A stretch of 64,000 bases of DNA from JAWVFM01 sp963843315 (GTDB lineage: Bacteria > Actinomycetota > Thermoleophilia > Solirubrobacterales > 70-9): positions 310,001 through 374,000 of the forward strand of contig CAWJJU010000002.1 of NCBI GenBank assembly GCA_963843315.1. The letters are read 5' to 3'. The notes beneath the pieces are model-generated. The model did no database searches. It saw only the letters and a list, made by a program, of their open reading frames with translations, and was not told where the DNA came from. A program made the position numbers and the translations under genes. Shown in pieces: positions 1-8,475 of the stretch. Each line of letters starts with the position of its first letter. The stretch's first letter is position 1.

Positions 1-212
1 GCGCTGGCGTTGATCATGGGTGGCAGGAAATGGGTCTCGCCGGGGATCGCCATGTCGGGATGCGAGTCGAGCATCAGTCGCATCAGCGTGGTGCCCGAGC
101 GCGTCGCGCCGCAGATGAAGGGCACCGGGAAGTCGGGCCTGCTCACGCCGAGGACGTTGCGGCGAAAGCGGCGGCGCGCGGCGAGCTGGTTCGGAATGTT
201 GGCGAGCTTCAT
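1..212 (-). CDS. Sulfotransferase family protein, N-terminal part (runs off window)
   Basis: Only the first 70 residues lie in the window. They contain the 5'-phosphosulfate-binding loop of PAPS-dependent sulfotransferases (CGATRSGTT, residues 34-42), followed by LMRLMLDSHPDMAIPGETHF, a block shared with the three other sulfotransferases nearby. The ATG is chosen because an in-frame TAG lies two codons upstream. It is the last visible gene of a minus-strand operon and is separated from the preceding sulfotransferase only by a 56-nt structured repeat. Transfer of sulfate to a glycan or lipid at the cell surface is inferred from the family and the neighbouring glycosyltransferases. The substrate is unknown. 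Confidence 0.8.
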   Translation of the reverse strand, partial: MKLANIPNQLAARRRFRRNVLGVSRPDFPVPFICGATRSGTTLMRLMLDSHPDMAIPGETHFLPPMINAS

Positions 213-218
213 TGACTA

Positions 219-274
219 ACTTGCGGACGGCTTCGCCGTCCTTACATGCTGCTTTCGGGGCTAAAGCCCCTCAC
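219..274 (-). repeat. 56-nt two-hairpin repeat, copy 1
   Basis: In the direction of the flanking genes it reads GTGAGGGGCTTTAGCCCC, then GAAAGCAGCATGTAA, then GGACGGC-GAA-GCCGTCC and CGCAAGT. Hairpin 1 (257-270) has a 5-bp stem and TTTA loop. Hairpin 2 (225-241) has a 7-bp stem and a 3-nt loop. It fills the gap between two sulfotransferase genes: the upstream gene's TGA stop is inside its first four bases, and the next ATG begins 6 nt after its end. The other copies are at 21681-21736 and 50440-50495. Confidence 0.9.
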
Positions 275-1267
275 CGCCCCCACCGGCGATCGTAGCCAAG
301 CTGCGCGAGGAGCTTTCCGGCGTGCTCGTCGAAGATCGCGAGGTCGGCGGCGCTCATCGACTCCTTCCACTGCGCGACCCGATCGGCGCGCGGCGGCTCG
401 GCCGTCAGCGCATGCCCCCGCAGGCGCGACTCGGCGCTGAGGCCCCGCTTGGTCCCCTCCGCGCGCAGCGGCTGGTCGAGCTCGGCGAGCCGCTCGGCGC
501 TGCGCTCGTGATAGCGGAGCATCTCGGGGTCATAGCCGAGCTCCGCGTGCTCGCAGATGCGCCGCAGCACGGGCTCGGGGTCGGTGACCAGGTCCTCGTA
601 GCGCACCTCGATGTAGTGGCGCACGCCGTTCGCGGCCCTGCGCGTGCCGCGGATCCGGTGGCTCCAGCGGCGGGCGACCTCCTGGGTGCTGAGCCCGGAG
701 TCGCGGCGCTCGAGCGAGAGCGCCACGTCGCGGCCGTCGCGAATCATGTGGACGAAGCGCGCCTCGGGCAGGGCGCGCTCGATGCGCCGCATCTTCGGGC
801 CGTAGCCCGGCGTCTTGTCGCCCCAGCGCGGCTTGCCCTGCCCCTCGGCGTAGAGGCGGTAGAAGGAGCGCAGACGGTGCCCGGGGAGACCAGGGGGCTC
901 ACCGCTGCCAACCGCTTCTCCAGCTCGTCCGCGTCGACGTGGAAGTCCGGCCAGCGGCGGTTCGCGGTAATGACCGCCATCACCTCGGAGGGGTCGGTCC
1001 GCCGCGGTTGAAGGTGGCGATCACCTCGGGAAGGAAGTGCGTCTCCGGCGGGATCGACAGCTCGGGATGGGAGTCGAGCATCAGCCTCAGCAGGGTCGTC
1101 CCCGAGCGGGTCATGCCCACGACGAAGGGTGCGGGCGGGCGCGGCAGGTTGCGCTCGTTTCGGCGACGGCGGCGGCGAAGCCAGGACACCCGGCGGTCGG
1201 CCTCGAGCTCCGCACGGCGCAGCTCGCGCTCGCGGCGGCGCCGCCAGCCGCCGCCCTTCCCGCTCAC
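271..1267 (-). CDS. Sulfotransferase family protein (two apparent frameshifts)
   Basis: PAPS-dependent sulfotransferase of about 332 residues, broken into three frames. The N-terminal part has the PAPS loop VGMTRSGTTLLRLM and PPETHFLPEV. The middle part has ITANRRWPDFHVD, as in the paralogue at 5854. The C-terminal part has the 3'-phosphate-binding segment MIRDGRDVALS and VRYEDLV. Shifts fall near 995 and 885, and rejoining them restores full-length homology to the neighbours. The GTG start overlaps the stop of the upstream sulfotransferase (GTGA), indicating translational coupling. The breaks look like single-base indels and may be assembly errors; a real pseudogene cannot be excluded. Substrate unknown. 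Confidence 0.75.
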
Positions 1268-2238
1268 GAGGGTCGCCCGGCGCCAGTCTCGTAGCCCAGC
1301 TCGGCCAGGAGGTCCCCGGCCGTGCTCTCGAACGCCTCGACGTCGGCCGGGTCCATGCCGGTCTTCCACACCGCCGTGCGGTCGGCCTGCGGGGGCGCGC
1401 TGGTGAGGGCGTGCGCCTTCATCCGCTCCTCGCCGGTGAGGATTCCCCGCTTGCGCCCGTCGCGCTCGTGGTCGACGTTCATCTCCTGGAGTCGCTCGCT
1501 GGCGGTCTCGTGGTAGCGCAGCATCACCGGGTCCCAGGGCAGCTCGATGAACTCGCACACGCGACGCAGCACCGGCTCGGTGTCGAGCACGAGGTCCTCG
1601 TAGCGGACCTCCATGTAGCGCTCGCTGTTGCCGGCGGATCGACGGGCGGCGATGATCCTCCCGCGCCAGCGCTTGGCCATCTTCGCGATGGGGACGGGCT
1701 TGGCGTTGCGCAGCTCCACGAGGCGCTTGTTGGTGGACAGGGCGACGTCGCGCCCGTCGCGAATCATGTGGATGAAGCGCGCCTCCGGCAGCGCCTGGGC
1801 GATCCCGTCGATCGACTGGACGTAGCGGGGGGTCTTCTCGCCGTAGCGCGCCTTGCCGTGGCGCTCCGCGTAGAGGTTGAAGAAAGCGCGCAGCGAGTCG
1901 GGTGCGTTCAGGTGGCGGATTCCGCGCAGCTCCTCCAGGAAGGCTTCGGAGTCGACGCCCGACTCCTCCCACCCGGACTGCTGGGCGGTGACCATGGCCT
2001 CGAGGACCCGCTCGGGCGTCACCCTGATCGCGCCGAACGACTCGATCATCTGCGGGATGAAGTGGGTCTCGGGCGGGATCGCCATGTCGGGGTGGGCGTC
2101 GAGCATCAGCCGGATCAGGGTCGTTCCCGAGCGGCCCACCCCGACGATGAACGGAGCGGGCAGGCCCGGTTGGGTCGAGGACCGCATGCGCCTGGCCTTC
2201 AGCCGGGCGCGCAGGGCCGACATCGCGTCGGGGGCCAT
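1264..2238 (-). CDS. Sulfotransferase family protein
   Basis: Intact 324-residue PAPS-dependent sulfotransferase. The 5'-phosphosulfate loop GVGRSGTT is at residues 33-40, YGEKTP at 132-137, the 3'-phosphate segment RDGRDVALS at 160-168 and VRYEDLV at 211-217, all in the usual order. The ATG directly abuts the TAG of the upstream glycosyltransferase, and its own stop overlaps the next gene's GTG, so it sits inside a tightly coupled operon. There is no signal peptide or membrane segment, so it probably acts in the cytoplasm on a glycan or lipid-linked precursor made by the neighbouring glycosyltransferases (inference). Confidence 0.85.
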   Translation of the reverse strand: MAPDAMSALRARLKARRMRSSTQPGLPAPFIVGVGRSGTTLIRLMLDAHPDMAIPPETHFIPQMIESFGAIRVTPERVLEAMVTAQQSGWEESGVDSEAFLEELRGIRHLNAPDSLRAFFNLYAERHGKARYGEKTPRYVQSIDGIAQALPEARFIHMIRDGRDVALSTNKRLVELRNAKPVPIAKMAKRWRGRIIAARRSAGNSERYMEVRYEDLVLDTEPVLRRVCEFIELPWDPVMLRYHETASERLQEMNVDHERDGRKRGILTGEERMKAHALTSAPPQADRTAVWKTGMDPADVEAFESTAGDLLAELGYETGAGRPS

Positions 2239-3404
2239 CTAGCCGTTCCCGCCCCTGCCGGCCAGGGCGCCGACGCGGCGGCGCAGCCTCCGGAGAGTTT
2301 CCCCGCCGGCGCCGCCGCGGAGCTTCTTGGCCTCGCGCTTGAGCTTCGCGTTGCGAGCGGAGAGCTTGTCGATCCGGCGCGTGGCCCTGGCCGCATGAAG
2401 CGATGCGTACCGATGGGCGCGCGAGAGCATGTGCATGGCCTCGAACTCCAGCTGCGCCTCCTCCGCGGCCAGCTCGTCGTCGTCGGGATGCTCCCAGGCG
2501 GGTCGGCCACCGGCGGAGTCGCCTCCGAACGGGTCCGGGTGCGCCCAGCAACCGTTTCAAGCGCTCGTCGGCAACCAGCGTCCCGTCGGCAAGCGAGCTC
2601 TCGACCTCTTGCCCGTGAGCTCGGCGATAGAGCGCGCCCAGGCGATCCTTCGCGGAGGGCGCTCCCGAATCTGTCGCGCGCAGCCCGGAGGGCGGCCGTC
2701 GCCGGATGCTCGCCTCGCCCGCGAACAGCGCCGCCACGACCGCGCGGTACTGCTCGAGGACCGGACGGGGTAGCTTGAAGACCCGCAGCGGGTGGCGCGG
2801 CGAGGGGATGAGCCGGTCGCGTGTGTTGTCCTCGGGCGTGGGCCGAAGGCCGCGAAGCACCTGGCGCTGAGTGCGGGCCGCACCCGTGCGAACGCATCGT
2901 TCGACGTCGGCGCCAACCACGACGTCGGCTGTCGGGCACACCAAGACGTCGGATGGCGCGATGGGCGAGCGCGGCGGCAATAGCGAGCGCGCAATCCGGA
3001 AGGTCATGCGCTCGTAGAACTCGCCGGCGCCGTCGGGGCGGGCGAGGAACTCCGCGCGCGGGGCGACGACAACGCCGTACTCGGGCGGGAACCGGCCAAG
3101 GGCGTCGGCGATCGAGCCCTGTAGCGGCCACCAGAACTCGTCGCCGGCGGCGTGGACGACCCAGTCGGCGCCGTGCTCCGTGACCGCGAGGCGGGCGAGC
3201 CGGGTTGCCGTGTCCTTCTGCGGCGGCCTGCCGGGTCGGCGGGCGCGAACGCGGCCAGCCCCTCGCGCACCGCTCAGGATCTCGAGGGCAGCCGGCTGTG
3301 CCTTGTCCGCGACCACGAAGAAGTCTGCGCCCAGCGCGCGGTGGTGGCGAAGCACGTGGTGAAGTGACGTCCTCGGCGTCGCGCGCCGAGATGGCCACGA
3401 CCAC
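2239..3404 (-). CDS. Glycosyltransferase, family 2-like (two apparent frameshifts; altered DxD)
   Basis: Related to the two upstream glycosyltransferases along its length: ISARDAEDV, then HHRALGADFFVVAD, EHGADWVVHAAGDEFWWP, APRAEFLARPDG and a basic, coiled-coil-like C-terminus. The paralogues carry HADADE at the metal-binding DxD position; this protein has HAAGDE, so the first aspartate is missing and catalysis may be impaired or different. Frameshifts occur near 3367 (one extra base) and 2555. The GTG start is favoured by GAGGAG (3411-3416) six bases upstream, inside the tail of the preceding gene. Predicted to transfer a sugar from a nucleotide donor during surface-glycan assembly; donor and acceptor unknown. 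Confidence 0.65.
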
Positions 3405-4555
3405 CCTGATCTCCTCGCCCAGGCTCCGCCAGCGCCCGGGGCGGCGGGTCAGCTCGGGCCGCCGCGACTCGCGCTCGAGCGTGCGCACGCGCGCGCGCAT
3501 CTGGTCGTTGCGGATCATGAGCATGCGGTCGGTGCGCCCCATCACGTTCATCGCGTCACGTTCGGCGCATGCGCCTCGGCCTCGGTCGCCAGCTCGCCGG
3601 GCGGGCGGGCGGGGACCGCGACGGGCTCGCTCGGGGCGTCGTCGCCGGAGCTGCACCATGTAGTCGCGCAGCCGCTCGTCGCGGGCGAACCTGCCGTCGG
3701 CGAGGCCGGCCTCGACGGCGTCGGAGTCCTCCAGGAGCTCCCCGTAGAGGTCGCCGAGGGTTCCCTTCGTCGATCGCGGCGCTCAGCCGGTCGCGCATGC
3801 CCGGGAGTGCCCATCGAGGAGTCGGCCAGGACCAGCTCGACGCGGCGCCGGTAGTGCTCGAAGGAGCGCAGCGGGAAGTGCAGCGTGAGGATGGAGAACT
3901 CGGGCGCCCAGATCAGGCGCTCGTCGGACGCCCTCGCCGCCCTCCTGGCGCGCACGGTGCGAAGCGCCGCGCGGCCCGGTGGGCGAACGTGCGTCCCAGG
4001 CGTCGGAGAGGTCTCCGCCGACGGTCACCTCGTGCTGGCCGCGGTGCAGGACGAGCGCATCGGGGATGCCCCGGTGCGCGACCTTGGGCCGCAGCAGCGC
4101 GCGGGACTCGCGGATCGTCAGGCGGTCGTAGAACTCCCCCGGTCCGTCGGGGCGCGCGAGGAACTCGACGCGAGGGCTGAGGACCACGCCGTAGCTCCGT
4201 CGGAATCGCCGCCAGCGAGCCTCCTTGAGGGTGCCCTCCAGGGGCCACCAGAACTCGTCGGCGTCGGCGTGGATGACCCAGTCGGCGCCGTGCTCCGTCG
4301 CGGCCTCGCGGGCCATGCGCGTGACCCATTCGTGGCCGTTGTCGGCCATGTCGTTGCCGGGCTCGTAGATCACTCGCGCCAGCCCGCGATCGGCCCAGCG
4401 ACCCAGGATCTCGGGCGTGTCGTCGACCGATCCGTTGTCGGTCACGATGAAGAAATCGACCCCCTGCGCCGGTGGAAGCGCAGGTTGTGGTCGATGACGT
4501 CACCTTCGTCGCGGACCTTGAGGGCCATGACGAGCTTCGGCTCGGCGGCGTTCAT
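3405..4555 (-). CDS. Glycosyltransferase, family 2-like (at least four apparent frameshifts)
   Basis: The N-terminus matches the next gene upstream: LVMALKVRDEGDVIDHNLRF, DFFIVTDNGS, WVIHADADEFWWP (intact DxD) and LIWAPEFSILTLHFPLRS. The C-terminus is MNVMGRTDRMLMIRND, matching the paralogue's LSRTERMLMIRND. The coding frame changes near 4468, 3955, 3800 and 3660 and perhaps elsewhere. No stop is found before the next gene's start, so the 3' end given is approximate. The ATG overlaps the upstream gene's TGA as ATGA. The density of breaks is the highest in the window, so either local sequence quality is poor or the gene is decaying. The family assignment is firm; the substrate is unknown. Confidence 0.6.
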
Positions 4556-5789
4556 CTGCGGGCGGAGGATAGAGAGGGGTGCTCAAGCGGCCTGATCCGG
4601 AAGGGCCTCGCCGTCGGCCTCTGCCTCGCCGCCGGCAACGGGGGCCCCGGGCCTCGGCCCAACAGCCGCCCGGCGAAATGCCGAAGGCGCCGGCGCAGGG
4701 GCCTGCGCTTCGGCGCGGTCCGGGTCGCCCGGCGCAGCCGGTTGCGATGGTCGTTGCGGATCATCAGCATCCGCTCGGTGCGGCTGAGCGCGTGCATCGC
4801 GTCCAGCTCGAGCTCGCTCGAGCTCGGCGTCGATCTCCTCGCGGCCGCGCCTCTCCCCCACCGCGGGTCGCGGGCCCTCGCCGAACTCACCCTCGATACC
4901 CGCCATGAACTGCGCCACCCGGTCGTCGCGCACCAGCTCGCCGGCGGCGATCTCGCGCTCGATCTGCTCCTCGCCCGGCAGCAGGCTCGCGTAGAAGGCG
5001 CTCGAGGTCGTCGTGCTGGCGGGCGGCGCGCAGCCGCTCGAGCATGTCGGCGCTGGCAAAGGCCGGGTTGTCGAGCAACACGTCCACCCGCAGCCGGTAC
5101 TGCGCCGGCGAGCGAATCGGGAAGTGGAGGATCTGAAGGGGGAAGCGAGTGGCCCAGATCAGGCGGAAGTCCTCGGGCATCTGGACGTCGTCGCGGACGG
5201 CGCGAAGGACCGGGCGGCCGGGCGGGCGGACTCGCTCGAAGGCCTCGGTCAGATCCGCCCCGATGGTTACGTCGTGCTGGCCCTCGTGGAGGACGAACAC
5301 GTCGGGGTAGGCGCGGTGGGCCACCTTCGGGCGAAGCAGCGAGCGCGCTGTCCGGACCGTCAGGCGGTCGCAGAACTCGCCCGGCCCTTCCGGGCGCGCG
5401 ATGAACTCCGCCCGCGGCGCGACGACCACGCCGAAGCGCTCGGGTATCGACGCGAGGCAGTCCCTGATCGACCCCTCGGCCGGCCACCACAGCTCGTCCG
5501 CGTCGGCGTGCAGCACCCAGTCGGCGCCGTGCTCGGTCGCGGCCTCGCGCGCCATCCGCGTCACCCATTCGTGGCCGCGGCGCGCCAGGTCGGGGCTGGG
5601 CTCGTGGATGACCTGCGCCAGCCCCCGCTGGACCCAGCGATCGAGGATCTGCGGCGTGGCGTCGGTGGAGCCGTTGTCGGTGACGATGAAGAAGTCCACG
5701 CCCTGCGCGCGGTGATAGCGGAGGTTGTGATGAATCACGTCCTCCTCGTCGCGCACCTTCAGCGCCATGACCAGTCGGGGCTCGGGCAT
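4552..5789 (-). CDS. Glycosyltransferase, family 2-like (apparent frameshifts in C-terminus)
   Basis: GT-A-fold glycosyltransferase of the Glyco_tranf_2_4 type. LVMALKVRDEEDVIHHNLRY is followed by TDNGSTD (37-43), a nucleotide-sugar site, HADADE with the DxD at 96-98, and LIWATRFPLQILHFPIRS. After about residue 250 the frame is lost near 5010 and again near 4820. Rejoining gives AFYASLLPGEEQIEREI and a basic tail ending in SSARR. The ATG at 5789 is the first gene of the operon and is divergent from the sulfotransferase at 5854, so a promoter should lie in the 64 bp between. It has two paralogues directly downstream. Confidence 0.75.
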
Positions 5790-5853
5790 CAGCCTCGAAG
5801 CCGCATATTTGGGGGGAAATCGGCCCTCATGGGAGCGTGACAGACTAGAGCGC

Positions 5854-6780
5854 ATGCCCCTGCTCGGCAGGCTCCGAAGGCGTCGTCCCGTCCCAGCGCC
5901 CGAGACCGAGCGGCCACCTGCGCCGTTCGTCGTCGGCGTGCCCCGGTCCGGCACCACGCTGCTGCGGCTGATGCTCGACGCCCACTCGCTCATGGCGATC
6001 CCGCCCGAGACGCACTTCATCCCCAAGCTCATCCGGCTGGTCGAGAAGTCCAAGGGCGACGCCCGCGCCGAGGCCATCGAGCTGGTCACGAACCACCGGC
6101 GCTGGCCGGACTACGAGCTCGATCCCGACGACTACGCGTCGCGTCTGCCCACCGACGGGCAGCTGGACGCGACCACGGCCGTACGCGCGTTCTACGACGC
6201 CTACGCCGCGAGCGAGTCGAAGCCGCGCTGGGGCGAGAAGACGCCGCAGTACCTGCGCATGATGGGCCGCATCCAGCGGGCCCTTCCCGAGGCCCGCTTC
6301 GTCCACATCATCCGCGACGGCCGCGACGTGGCGGTGTCGCTGCTCTCCGTCGAGTGGGGGCCGACCAGCGTTGAGCACGCCGCCGAGCACTGGGTCGACG
6401 AGATCCGCACCGCCCACCGCAAGCGCGACCGCATCCACCACTACATGGAGTGGCGCTTCGAGCAGCTCGTGTCGGATCCCGAGCCGCTCCTGCGAGAGGT
6501 TTGCGACTTCGTCCAGCTCGACTTCGAGCCCGCCATGCTGAGCTATCACGAGGGCGCCTCGGCGCGCATGGGCGAGATGAATCGCGACTTCGAGATCGCC
6601 GGCGGGCCGACCCTCACCCCTGAGGAGAGGGTGCGCCAGCACGCGCTCGTCTCCGCTCCGCCCAACCGCGACGCGGCGGGTCGCTGGCAGGAGCGCATGA
6701 CCCCCGACGAGGTCGCCGCGTTCGAGGCGATCGGGGGCGATCTCCTGCTCGAGCTCGGCTACGAGCTCGGCTCTCCCTGA
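5854..6780 (+). CDS. Sulfotransferase family protein
   Basis: Intact 308-residue PAPS-dependent sulfotransferase. PRSGTT (30-35) forms the phosphosulfate loop, PPETHF follows at 50-55, WGEKTP is at 126-131 and RDGRDVAVS (154-162) is the 3'-phosphate site. The ATG at 5854 is preferred over an in-frame ATG 29 codons upstream because it aligns with the paralogues' N-termini and leaves room for a divergent promoter. It is transcribed away from the glycosyltransferase/sulfotransferase operon and probably belongs to the same sulfated-glycan function (inference from context). Confidence 0.87.
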   Translation: MPLLGRLRRRRPVPAPETERPPAPFVVGVPRSGTTLLRLMLDAHSLMAIPPETHFIPKLIRLVEKSKGDARAEAIELVTNHRRWPDYELDPDDYASRLPTDGQLDATTAVRAFYDAYAASESKPRWGEKTPQYLRMMGRIQRALPEARFVHIIRDGRDVAVSLLSVEWGPTSVEHAAEHWVDEIRTAHRKRDRIHHYMEWRFEQLVSDPEPLLREVCDFVQLDFEPAMLSYHEGASARMGEMNRDFEIAGGPTLTPEERVRQHALVSAPPNRDAAGRWQERMTPDEVAAFEAIGGDLLLELGYELGSP

Positions 6781-6809
6781 CCTCCCTGCCCGCGTTATGC
6801 TGGCAGCGC

Positions 6810-7880
6810 ATGGGTGGGGTTCACTTCACAGCAGGTGGGAGATCGCTTTTCGCCGCGCTGGCGGCGGCGGTTGCGATCGTCGCGCTGACGCTCGGCGTCG
6901 CGCTTCCCGGCTCGCAGGCCGCCGGCAAGGCACGCACCTGTCTCGGCAAGAAGGTCACGATCGCAAGCCACGGCACGATCAACGGCACGGGCGGCAACGA
7001 CGTCATCCTCGGCCTCGGCGGCGGCCAGGTGATCAACGGCAACGGGGGCAACGACACCATCTGCGCCGGCCCCGGCGCCGACAAGGTGAACGGCAACAAG
7101 GGCAACGACTTCATCGTCGGCGACTCGGACAACGGGTCTGGCCGCAGCGGCAACGACAAGCTCGCGGGCGGCAGTGGCAACGACACCATCGTCGGCGACA
7201 ACTACGCGGCCAAGGGCGGCGCGCGCGGGAGCGGCAAGGACAAGCTGAGCGGAGGCGACGGCGACGACACGCTGATCGGCGACGCCTGGGCCAAGAAGGG
7301 CGCGGCCAAGGGGAGCGGCAACGACACCATCCACGGCGGCAGCGGCCACGATCTCGAGGTCGGCGACGCGCTGGGCGCCACCGGCGCCGTTGGCTCAGGC
7401 GACGACTACCTGCAATCCGAGTTCGATCCCGACATGATCGTGGGTGACGCGATGGCCACGGGCCACAATGCCAAGGCCGTCGGGACGGGCAACGACGAGC
7501 TGGTCTCCGACAAGGGCAAGGACCACGACTACGGCGACGCCTTCGCCAGGTTCGGCACCGCCAAGGGCACCGGCAATGACAAGTTCCTGGCGGGCCAGGA
7601 CCACGACGTCGCGGTCGGCGACGCCGCCGCCGGCGTGAAGGCCACCGGCAAGGGCCGCGACAACATCCTCGGTGACGAGGGCAACGATCTGATCATCGGC
7701 GACAACCTCGCCCTCGGCAAGCACGGCAAGGTCAAGGGCGGCGGCTCGGACTACCTCCAGGGCGGGGCGGCCAACGACACCTTCATCGCCGGGCCCGGGC
7801 GCGACAAGTGCGCCGGCGGCAGTGGCCACGACACCGACCACTCTCACCCGCGCTGCGAGATTCGCTCCAGCATCCCGTAA
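6810..7880 (+). CDS. Secreted RTX-like calcium-binding repeat protein
   Basis: 356 residues. A Sec-type signal peptide (ALAAAVAIVALTLGVALP) ends near residue 40. The rest is built from glycine/aspartate nonapeptide-like units such as GGNDTICAG, GNDFIVGD and GNDTIVGD, which fold as a Ca2+-binding parallel beta-roll. Four cysteines are placed as in the two following paralogues: two near the N-terminus (TCLGKK, TICAG) and two at the end (DKCAGG, HPRCE). They could form disulfide caps. No type I secretion genes or C-terminal secretion signal are nearby, so Sec export is inferred. No catalytic domain is seen; a surface or matrix role is possible. Confidence 0.8.
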   Translation: MGGVHFTAGGRSLFAALAAAVAIVALTLGVALPGSQAAGKARTCLGKKVTIASHGTINGTGGNDVILGLGGGQVINGNGGNDTICAGPGADKVNGNKGNDFIVGDSDNGSGRSGNDKLAGGSGNDTIVGDNYAAKGGARGSGKDKLSGGDGDDTLIGDAWAKKGAAKGSGNDTIHGGSGHDLEVGDALGATGAVGSGDDYLQSEFDPDMIVGDAMATGHNAKAVGTGNDELVSDKGKDHDYGDAFARFGTAKGTGNDKFLAGQDHDVAVGDAAAGVKATGKGRDNILGDEGNDLIIGDNLALGKHGKVKGGGSDYLQGGAANDTFIAGPGRDKCAGGSGHDTDHSHPRCEIRSSIP

Positions 7881-7920
7881 CGCCAACCGCCCGCCCCCGG
7901 CCTCCTCGAAGGAGAAACCG

Positions 7921-8436
7921 ATGCCCACCACCCGCCGCCTCGCCATCTTCGCCACCGCGCTCGCGCTCCCCGTCGTCTGCCTGGCCTCGTGGCTCACCCT
8001 CGCCGGCGCCGACTCTCACGGCGCCGCCAAGTGCTTCGGGCACGCGGTGACCATCACGGGCCACGGCAAGATCCAGGGGACGAACGACCCCGACGTGATC
8101 ATGGGCTCGAAGGGCAACGACACGATCGTTGCCGAGAAGGGCAACGACATCGTCTGCGGCGAGGCCGGCAAGGACTCGATCGAGGGCGACAGCGGCAACG
8201 ACAAGCTCATCGGCGGCAAGGGAACCGACGACATCGTCGGCAACGACGGCTCGGACCTGATCGTGGGCGACGAGACCTCCGACAACGCGGGCAAGGGGGC
8301 GGCCGACCACCTCGAGGGCGGCAGCGACCCGGATTCGTTTAAAGCCGGGCCGGGTCACGACCGATGTAGTGGAGGCAGTGGGCACGACCGCGACCTTTCT
8401 CACCCGCCATGCGAGGCGCCATCCAGCATCCCGTAA
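7921..8436 (+). CDS. Short secreted RTX-like repeat protein
   Basis: 171 residues with a signal peptide (residues 1-31) and beta-roll units SKGNDTIV, EKGNDIVCG and DSGNDKLIGG. The start is fixed by the GAAGGAG ribosome site 7 nt before the ATG. It keeps the same N- and C-terminal blocks as its neighbours (VTITGHGKIQGTNDPDVI; HDRCSGGSGHD, PPCE, SSIP) but lacks most of the central repeats, so it looks like a contracted tandem duplicate. All four conserved cysteines remain. Probably an extracellular calcium-binding protein; the role is unknown. Confidence 0.78.
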   Translation: MPTTRRLAIFATALALPVVCLASWLTLAGADSHGAAKCFGHAVTITGHGKIQGTNDPDVIMGSKGNDTIVAEKGNDIVCGEAGKDSIEGDSGNDKLIGGKGTDDIVGNDGSDLIVGDETSDNAGKGAADHLEGGSDPDSFKAGPGHDRCSGGSGHDRDLSHPPCEAPSSIP

Positions 8437-8475
8437 GGGACGCCCGGCCGATCTGTCACATTCGGGGCAGGGTCG

